Assembly (NCBI GenBank): GCA_965199585.1
Contig: CBDASI010000002.1
Span: 868,001 to 932,000 of the forward strand
Reading direction: 5' to 3'
Source: JAVVHH01 sp965199585
GTDB taxonomy: Bacteria > Pseudomonadota > Alphaproteobacteria > Acetobacterales > Acetobacteraceae
DNA length: 64,000 nucleotides
Shown: positions 58,583 through 64,000 of the stretch, in pieces
How positions within the stretch are numbered: position 1 is the first letter of the stretch
How the letters are laid out: every line of letters starts with the position of its first letter
Notes under the pieces: model-generated
The model's database searches: none
Seen by the model: the letters and a program-made list of their open reading frames with translations, nothing else
Told to the model about the DNA's origin: nothing
Program-made: the position numbers and the translations under genes

Positions 58583-59158
58583 ATGAGCCTCCCGTTGATG
58601 CCCAAAGCCACCGCCGTGTGGCTCATCGAGAAGACCGCCCTCACCTTCACGCAGATCGCTGATTTCTGCGGGATGCATCCACTCGAGGTCCAAGCCATCG
58701 CCGACGGCGAAGTTGCGCAGGGGATCGTCGGCTACGATCCCGTTGCCAACCAGCAGGTGACCGAAGACGACATCAAGCGTTGCGAGAAATCGCCGGATGC
58801 GCGTCTGAAGTTGATGGCGCCGGCCAATCCTTCAAAGGTAAAGCGCGGCGCACGCTACACGCCGGTGGCCAAGCGCAACGACCGGCCCGACGCGATCGCG
58901 TTCGTGCTGCGCAACTTCCCGCAGCTCAGCGAGGCGCAGGTCATCAAGCTGCTCGGCACGACCAAAGACACCATCCAGAAGGTGCGCGAGCGGACCCACT
59001 GGAACAGCACCAACATCAAGCCGCGCGACCCGGTGATCCTTGGCCTGTGCAGCCAGACCGACCTCAACGCCTCGGTGGCCGTTGCCAACGAGCGCCTGGC
59101 CCGGGACGGCCAGGCTATCCCGGTGCCGCCGCTGCCTGAGATCGAGGAAGTCGCTTAA
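58583..59158 (+). CDS. trcR: DUF1013 / TrcR-type cell-cycle transcriptional regulator
   Basis: A 191-residue DUF1013 protein of normal length. MSLPLMPKATAVWLIEKTAL, then FTQIADFCGMHPLEVQAIAD and GLDPVAN-type GYDPVANQQVT are hallmark segments. AIAFVLRNFPQLSEAQVIKL, then TTKDTIQKVRERTHW looks like a helix-turn-helix. The family is confined to Alphaproteobacteria; members have been named TrcR and linked to cell-cycle transcription. The symbol is given from family knowledge and not from unique evidence here. It is convergent with the glutamine-synthetase-like gene, 6 bases between stops. Confidence 0.85.
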   Translation: MSLPLMPKATAVWLIEKTALTFTQIADFCGMHPLEVQAIADGEVAQGIVGYDPVANQQVTEDDIKRCEKSPDARLKLMAPANPSKVKRGARYTPVAKRNDRPDAIAFVLRNFPQLSEAQVIKLLGTTKDTIQKVRERTHWNSTNIKPRDPVILGLCSQTDLNASVAVANERLARDGQAIPVPPLPEIEEVA

Positions 59159-59164
59159 AGCGCC

Positions 59165-60289
59165 TCATCCTTCTAGCCGGGCGATTTCGGCGCGTCCGTA
59201 GCGCAGGAATTGTTCGCGCAATTCCATGCCGAACCACTCGGCGACGTTGACGCTTTCCTGGAACAGGTCCAGTCCGGCCGATGTCGTGCCGGGCAGGGGG
59301 CGCCGCTTCTGTTCCATCAGCCGCCGATGCCGCCGCAGCCCGTCCAGCCCGGCCCACACCGCCGCGCCGAGCGCCAGATACGGCGAGGCACCGGCATCGC
59401 CGAACGACAGTTCCACGCCGGACGGCACCGCCCCGCCCTCGTCGCCCGTCTCGCTGCGCAGCCGCACGGCTCCGGGCCGGCCTTCGACCGCCAGCTCGGC
59501 CCATCGGCCGGCCAACTGGCGCGCGCGCGGCGCCAACACGCTGGCCAGCGCCGGCAGATGGTGCACCACCCCGGCGACGAAGTGCTCCGCCTCGTCTGAC
59601 AGCCCATGCTCCCCGCTGGCATCGGCCATCGCGGATTGTCCGAACCGGTCCACCAGCGTGACCCCGATCCGCACGTCACCCAGGCGACCGGCCCCGATGC
59701 TCTCGATCAGCGCCCGCAGCACCACCGCCTGATCCGCTGCCGCCACCCCCGCCGCCGGCGCCGCGGCAGCCTCGAACATGCCGGCGGCGTCCCCGGGCTG
59801 CATCGTCTCCGGAACCAGACCGTTGCCGCGCATCGCCGCCAGCAATCGCCCAAACGTCGCCGCTTGCGCCCGCACGGCCGCCAGGGTCCGTCCCGGCTTG
59901 GCGCTGACCACGCCGAAGCCCTGGGTGAACCCGGCCCTCACCGTCAGCCCGAACTCCGCATGCAGCGCCGCCAGCCCCCGCCGCAGGAAGTAGCGCGGGC
60001 AGCAGGCCCAGGGCGCACCGTCCAACTCGAGCAAGTCGCCCAGCAGCAACACCAGGTCCGGCGCACCGTCGGCCGGGATGTAGGCCCGGGTCGCCGGGTC
60101 CGGCAGGAGCAGCAGGTCCGTCGCCGCATGCACCGGCCCGTCCCCCGGCGACATCGACGGCACGTGACCCGGCAGCACGATGCCGCGCTCCATCACGCCC
60201 TCGAGCGCCGCCCAGGGCAACGACACGCCGCGCAACAGCCCCGACAGATCGCTGGTGCCGATGAAGGCCAGCGTCTCCGCCTCGATCAT
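59165..60289 (-). CDS. Glutamine-synthetase-like protein, degenerate active site
   Basis: A 374-residue protein with the GS order but shorter than the usual 440 or more. The N-terminal beta-grasp-like part is FIGTSDLSGLLRGVSLPW. The catalytic domain has CCPRYFLRRGLAALHAEFGL, EHGLSDEAEHFVAGVVHHLP and SGVELSFGDAGASPYLALGA. The metal-binding ExE motif after the strand reads FTQGFGV (about 121-127) and the GxxMHxHxS loop reads GVTLVDRFGQSA (about 209-220), so key Glu and His residues are absent. It is probably inactive as a synthetase, or has a different activity. The ATG overlaps the coaE stop (ATGA). Confidence 0.8.
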   Translation of the reverse strand: MIEAETLAFIGTSDLSGLLRGVSLPWAALEGVMERGIVLPGHVPSMSPGDGPVHAATDLLLLPDPATRAYIPADGAPDLVLLLGDLLELDGAPWACCPRYFLRRGLAALHAEFGLTVRAGFTQGFGVVSAKPGRTLAAVRAQAATFGRLLAAMRGNGLVPETMQPGDAAGMFEAAAAPAAGVAAADQAVVLRALIESIGAGRLGDVRIGVTLVDRFGQSAMADASGEHGLSDEAEHFVAGVVHHLPALASVLAPRARQLAGRWAELAVEGRPGAVRLRSETGDEGGAVPSGVELSFGDAGASPYLALGAAVWAGLDGLRRHRRLMEQKRRPLPGTTSAGLDLFQESVNVAEWFGMELREQFLRYGRAEIARLEG

Positions 60290-60873
60290 GACCGCAATTG
60301 CCCGACCAAACGCCTCAATTGGCGCTGCGTGTGGCCGCGTGACAGCCCGGTGCGCACCACCGTGTCGGCCCGGCGCCGCTTCTCCGCGTCCGGCATCTGC
60401 CGCCCGATCACCGCGGCGATTTGCGCAGCCGACATCGTCCCGCGCCGCAGCACCCGCGCCCGTTGCACCGACGCCGGCGCGCTCACCACCACGATGTGAT
60501 CGACCCGGTTCGCTCCGCCGGCTTCGAACAGCAGCGGAATGTCGAGCGCCACCAGCCGCCGCCCGGCGCGCCGCGCTTGCGCCAGGAAGCGGTGCTGGGC
60601 CTGCCGCACCAGCGGGTGGACGATCCGCTCCAGGCGCTTGAGCGCCGCCGGGTCGCCGAGCACCGCCGTGCGTAGCGCCGCCCGGTCCACCCTGCCCTCG
60701 CGGACGCTGCCGGGGAACGCCGCCCCGATCGGCTTGACCGCCGCGCCGCCGATCCCTTGCAGCCGGTGCACCGCCGCATCGGCGTCGAACACGGGCACCC
60801 CCGTCCGCCGCAGCACTGCCGCCGCGTTGGACTTGCCCATCCCGATCCCGCCGGTCAGCCCCAATACCCTCAC
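60286..60873 (-). CDS. coaE: Dephospho-CoA kinase
   Basis: A 195-residue P-loop kinase. The P-loop is LGLTGGIGMGKSNAAAVL (about 4-21), then GVPVFDADAAVHRL (catalytic Asp) and VALDIPLLFEAGG. It phosphorylates the ribose 3'-OH of dephospho-CoA, the last step of CoA synthesis. The start is GTG at 60873. It lies 7 bases after the EamA transporter gene on the same strand, so they may be cotranscribed. In many Alphaproteobacteria it is followed by dnaQ; here a GS-like gene takes that place. Confidence 0.93.
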   Translation of the reverse strand: MRVLGLTGGIGMGKSNAAAVLRRTGVPVFDADAAVHRLQGIGGAAVKPIGAAFPGSVREGRVDRAALRTAVLGDPAALKRLERIVHPLVRQAQHRFLAQARRAGRRLVALDIPLLFEAGGANRVDHIVVVSAPASVQRARVLRRGTMSAAQIAAVIGRQMPDAEKRRRADTVVRTGLSRGHTQRQLRRLVGQLRS

Positions 60874-60880
60874 CGTATCC

Positions 60881-61798
60881 TCACCGGGCCATCCACAGCC
60901 CGGCGCCGATCAGCCCGATCCCGGCCAGATGATACGGATGCATCGTCTCTCCAAGGAACAGCACCGCCAGCACCACCCCGAATGCCGGCATGAGGTGCAC
61001 ATACTGCCCCGCCCGCGCCGGCCCCACCAATTCGACGCCGCGATTGTAGCAGAAATAGGCCAGGAACGCCGGGAACACGCAGGAATACACGATCCCGAAT
61101 ACCGACACCGGGGTCAGGATCAGCCGCGCCCCATCCGCCGCCTCGTCCCACGCCAGCGGCACCAGGAACACCACCCCGACCGCGAACGTCGCCGCCAGCA
61201 GGCTGAGCGGATGCACCGCGGGCTTGAGCCGCAGCAGCGCCGAATACAGCGCGTAGCACACCACCGCCAACGTCACGACCGCGTCGCCCGGGTTGATGTC
61301 CAGCGAGCGCAGCACCGTGAGCGAGCCCTGGCCCGCGATCACCGCGACGCCGGCCAGCGACACTATAATCGCGCCGACCTCCCGCAGGGTCGGCCGCTCG
61401 CGAAACATCGCGAACAACGCCACGATGACGAACAGCGGCGTCACCGACTGCAGCAGCAGCGCATTGATCGCGGTCGTGTTGTGCAGGCCGCGATACATGA
61501 GGTTGTTGAATGCATCGACGCCGAGCGCCGCCAGCGCTACCACCACCGGCCAGCGCCGCAGCAGCGCCGCCTTGTCCGTCCTGAGGTGCCGCCACGCCAA
61601 CGGCAACACGATCAGCAACGCCCCGCCCCACCTCAGCAGTGTGAACAGCGACGGCGGCACCAGCGCGGCCGCCGCCCGCCCGCTGACGATGCTCCCGGCC
61701 CAGAACAGCATCGAGAGCGCCAGCAGCAACGGTCCGTTCGACCAGAAACGCAGCACGCGCTTGTCGTGCAGGCTGGAGCTCTGCTTACCTTCCGGCAT
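60881..61798 (-). CDS. EamA-family (DMT) transporter
   Basis: A 305-residue membrane protein with ten predicted helices and two EamA repeats (about 25-150 and 165-295). It has LSMLFWAGSIVSGRAAAALVPP and the second-repeat end LFLGETMHPYHLAGIGLIGAG. The substrate is not known; relatives export metabolites or amino acids. ATG 61798 (MPEGKQSSSLHDKRV) is the last start before helix 1 that is family-like. It overlaps by two bases (CATG) the ATG of the divergent lipoprotein hydrolase, so a later GTG (near 61756) remains possible. Confidence 0.88.
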   Translation of the reverse strand: MPEGKQSSSLHDKRVLRFWSNGPLLLALSMLFWAGSIVSGRAAAALVPPSLFTLLRWGGALLIVLPLAWRHLRTDKAALLRRWPVVVALAALGVDAFNNLMYRGLHNTTAINALLLQSVTPLFVIVALFAMFRERPTLREVGAIIVSLAGVAVIAGQGSLTVLRSLDINPGDAVVTLAVVCYALYSALLRLKPAVHPLSLLAATFAVGVVFLVPLAWDEAADGARLILTPVSVFGIVYSCVFPAFLAYFCYNRGVELVGPARAGQYVHLMPAFGVVLAVLFLGETMHPYHLAGIGLIGAGLWMAR

Positions 61799-62672
61799 GG
61801 TTCGCCTCGCTCTCGCAGTGCTCGCCGGTCTGACCGCCTGCGCGCCACAACCGGTGTCGGTCGACGCGCTCGCGCCCGGCATGGCCGATGCACGACGCGA
61901 CATGGTCGTCACTGTTCCCGTGATCGGCGCCGACGGGGTCGTCTCGCCGATCCAGACCCGCATTTGCCGCCCGGACACGGATGCGCCGGCCCGGCTGGTC
62001 GTCATCAATCATGGCTCTCCGGCCAACAGTTCCGCCCGGCCGCGCATGCAGCTTCATCGCTGTAGCGACGAGGCGGCGCGCTGGTTCCTCACCCGTGGCT
62101 ACGTGGTCGCCTTCCCGTTGCGCCGTGGATACGGCGCCAATGGCGGAACCTCGCCCGAATCGTCGCCCTCGTGCCGCGAGGCGGATTTCGCGCAGTCCGG
62201 CCTGGAGACCGCCCGCGACATCGATGCCGTCGTGCGGCATGTCGCCGCGCTGCCCTTCGTTCGGGCCGGCCAGACCGTCGTGCTGGGTCAGTCCGCGGGA
62301 GGGTGGGGCACCGTCGCTTACGACAGCATGCCGCATCCGGGGGTGACCGCTTTCATCTCCATGGCCGGCGGACGCGGCGGTCATCATCAACTGCAGCCGA
62401 ACAACAATTGCCATCCCGAGCGCCTGATCGAGGCCGCCGGCCGCTTCGGCGCCACGGCGACGACGCCGATGCTGTGGATCTACACCGCCAACGACAGTTA
62501 TTTCGACCCCGCCCTGGCGACGGGCATGGATGACGCCTTCACCCGAGCCGGCGGCAAGGCCGAGTTCATCCAGCCGGGCCCGTTCGGGTCGGACGGGCAC
62601 GAGCTGTTCTTTGGCCGCGGCGGCTCCGCCATCTGGGGGCCACCGATCGAACGGTATCTCGCCGCGCACTAG
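61797..62672 (+). CDS. Alpha/beta hydrolase lipoprotein, dienelactone-hydrolase-like
   Basis: A 291-residue exported hydrolase. The lipobox is LAGLTACAPQ (Cys15). The fold has RLVVINHGSPANSSARPR, the nucleophile elbow LGQSAGGWGTVAYDSM (Ser about 163), acidic residues in IYTANDSYFDP and His in GSDGHELFFGRG. Substrate unknown. The ATG at 61797 is fixed by the signal peptide. It is probably membrane-anchored in the periplasm. The stop overlaps by 4 bases that of the convergent S9 peptidase. Confidence 0.85.
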   Translation: MVRLALAVLAGLTACAPQPVSVDALAPGMADARRDMVVTVPVIGADGVVSPIQTRICRPDTDAPARLVVINHGSPANSSARPRMQLHRCSDEAARWFLTRGYVVAFPLRRGYGANGGTSPESSPSCREADFAQSGLETARDIDAVVRHVAALPFVRAGQTVVLGQSAGGWGTVAYDSMPHPGVTAFISMAGGRGGHHQLQPNNNCHPERLIEAAGRFGATATTPMLWIYTANDSYFDPALATGMDDAFTRAGGKAEFIQPGPFGSDGHELFFGRGGSAIWGPPIERYLAAH

Positions 62673-64000
62673 ACGTGGGCGCTCAACCACTCCGCCACCG
62701 CTCGATACGCGCGCGCCCGGTCCTCGGCGCGGACGAAGCCATGCCCCGCATAGTCGAACGTCTCGAACCGCACCGGAACGCCTCGCGCCCGTAGCGCCGT
62801 CTCCATCTGCACGCTCTCGCCATACGGCACCCGCGGGTCGCGCGTCCCGTGCAGCAGCAGCATCGGCGCGCGCACGCGGTCAAAATGGTGGATCGGCGAG
62901 ATCCGGTCGAACAGCGCGCGGTGCCGCAACGTGTCGCCGTATTCGGCGCTGCGATGCGCCCGCCGCCACGGCCCGGTCGCCTCCAGCAGCGTGACGAAGT
63001 CCGCGATCCCGTAGAAGTTCACCGCGGCGCACCAGAGGTCCGGATATTCGGTCACCGCCGCATTGACCATGTAGCCGCCATAGGACTGGCCCATGATCGC
63101 GATCCGGCCGGCATCGATGCTCGGCAAGCCGGCCAGCCAGTGCCGCCCCGCCGCCAGGTCGCGCACCGAGTCGAGCCGCTTCTCCTTGTCGTCGGCGTCC
63201 AGCCAGGCCCGCCCGTAGCCGCTGCTGCCGCGCACGTTCGGCATCAGCACCGCGTAGCCCTGCGCGACCAGGGCCTGCATGTCTGCGCGGAACCCGCCCC
63301 GCGCTTGCCCTGCCGGGCCGCCATGCACCCACACCACGGCCGGCCATCCCGCATCCGGCGGCGTGCCGTCCGGCTCGGCCAGCCAGCCCGGCACGCGCAG
63401 CCCGTCGAAGCTGTCCCACTCCACCAGCCGGAACGGCCGCGTCGGCAAATCCATCGCCGGCGCCCACACGCTGCGGACCGCGCCATCCTCCCAGACGAAC
63501 AGGCCGGCCGGATGCTCCGAGTCGCCCCACGCGAAGGCCAGCCGCCGTCCGTCGACGGACCAGGCGAGATCGGTCGCGACTCCCGCCTCGAACCCGGCGA
63601 CCACGGCCCGCTCACTCCCGCGCGCGCCCACCCGCAGCACGCCATAGCCGCGATCGTTCTCCACCGTCGCCAACAACCCGCTCTCGGCGGCCAGCGACCA
63701 GGCCTCCACTTCCCGCCCCGCCGGCCCGAACTCGACCGTCACGGCGCCGCTCGCCGGCTCGATGCGGCATAGCCAGGCTAGATCGCCGCCATGCGCATCG
63801 GTGAGGCCGAGCAGGGCCTCCCCATCCCAACGCAGCGCACCGAACCGTCCAGCACGGGTGCGCGGCACCGGGCGCGCACTGCCGTCCACCGTCACCACCA
63901 CGGGCCGCTGATCGCCCGTCGCCCACTCCTCGACGACGATCAGCCGATCGTCCGCGAACGGCCCGGCGGTCATCTCGTGCCGCCCTTCCAGGACCCGGCG
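62669..64000 (-). CDS. S9 family (prolyl oligopeptidase-type) peptidase, partial
   Basis: The C-terminal 443 residues of an S9 serine peptidase; the reading frame is open to the window edge, so the N-terminus lies beyond 64000. A beta-propeller part (about the first 190 residues seen) precedes the catalytic domain. The nucleophile is in IAIMGQSYGGYMVNAAV, the Asp in LLLHGTRDPRVPYGES and the His in FDYAGHGFVRAED. VVWVHGGPAGQARGGFRADM holds the oxyanion region. It cleaves short peptides or N-acylated amino acids. An internal ATG at 63973 exists but upstream codons (RVLEGRHE) are family-like. Confidence 0.9.
   Translation of the reverse strand, partial: RRVLEGRHEMTAGPFADDRLIVVEEWATGDQRPVVVTVDGSARPVPRTRAGRFGALRWDGEALLGLTDAHGGDLAWLCRIEPASGAVTVEFGPAGREVEAWSLAAESGLLATVENDRGYGVLRVGARGSERAVVAGFEAGVATDLAWSVDGRRLAFAWGDSEHPAGLFVWEDGAVRSVWAPAMDLPTRPFRLVEWDSFDGLRVPGWLAEPDGTPPDAGWPAVVWVHGGPAGQARGGFRADMQALVAQGYAVLMPNVRGSSGYGRAWLDADDKEKRLDSVRDLAAGRHWLAGLPSIDAGRIAIMGQSYGGYMVNAAVTEYPDLWCAAVNFYGIADFVTLLEATGPWRRAHRSAEYGDTLRHRALFDRISPIHHFDRVRAPMLLLHGTRDPRVPYGESVQMETALRARGVPVRFETFDYAGHGFVRAEDRARAYRAVAEWLSAHV

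Noticed and set aside
1..64000. CRISPR arrays, insertion sequences, integrases, prophage genes, rRNA
   Set aside because: No repeat-spacer pattern, transposase or integrase motif, phage structural gene or rRNA signature was seen on either strand.

Overview
The window is a gene-dense chromosomal segment of a high-GC alphaproteobacterium. The best guess is the Rhodospirillales/Acetobacterales, Acetobacteraceae-like. The placement rests on alphaproteobacterial families and gene order: a methyltransferase-tolC-popZ(DUF2497)-valS run, erpA next to a dGTPase, DUF1192, DUF2842, a DUF1013/TrcR-type regulator, a zinc-free L31 and an RpoH-type promoter of the alphaproteobacterial form. The genus cannot be fixed from the sequence alone. 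No IS element, prophage, integrase or CRISPR array was found; one tRNA gene (tRNA-Cys) is present.

Layout. 1-5.3 kb: a type III polyketide synthase / methyltransferase / flavoprotein operon, meeting head-on an aminotransferase (frameshifted) / zinc-ribbon / histidine-phosphatase operon. 5.4-10.8 kb: surface and secreted proteins (a PEP-CTERM protein, a DUF5648-repeat protein, a 991-residue multidomain glycosyltransferase). 10.9-19.2 kb: small ORF, tRNA-Cys, methyltransferase, TolC, PopZ, ValS, IlvD flanked by two REP-like elements, PsiE-like protein. 19.2-21.5 kb: xthA, erpA, dgt. 21.6-26.6 kb: an acyl-CoA cluster (DUF35, thiolase-like, ADP-forming acyl-CoA synthetase, CoA-transferase A/B). 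26.7-35.2 kb: gamma-glutamyltransferase, GT2, an AT-richer gap, LigD, split chromate transporter, two tandem RadC genes. 35.2-39.1 kb: GDP-mannose and glycosyltransferase genes, one with two frameshifts. 39.1-48.4 kb: amidase, LplT-like MFS, FecR/DUF6600 protein, a tandem stress-protein-like pair, a lipoprotein, a PEBP protein, and an RhlE-type helicase. 48.4-52.4 kb: ugpBAEC glycerol-3-phosphate ABC transporter. 52.5-57.2 kb: DUF2842, apt, a TctC-like protein, and a hydrolase / subunit-3 / GMC oxidoreductase operon. 57.3-64 kb: rpmE, a heat-shock Hsp20 unit, cell-cycle genes, a degenerate glutamine-synthetase-like gene with coaE, EamA transporter, two hydrolases.

The genome is compact. Many same-strand neighbours share start/stop bases (NTGA or TGATG), and four convergent gene pairs overlap by exactly four bases in their stop codons. 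Points most worth following are: the Hsp20 unit, where an RpoH promoter lies inside the rpmE terminator and a ROSE-like RNA thermometer covers the ribosome site; the tandem RadC pair, in which the first copy has lost its metal site; the acyl-CoA cluster whose thiolase-like protein has Ser for Cys; the paralogous stress-protein pair; and three single-base frameshifts at G/C runs, which may be sequencing errors rather than biology.
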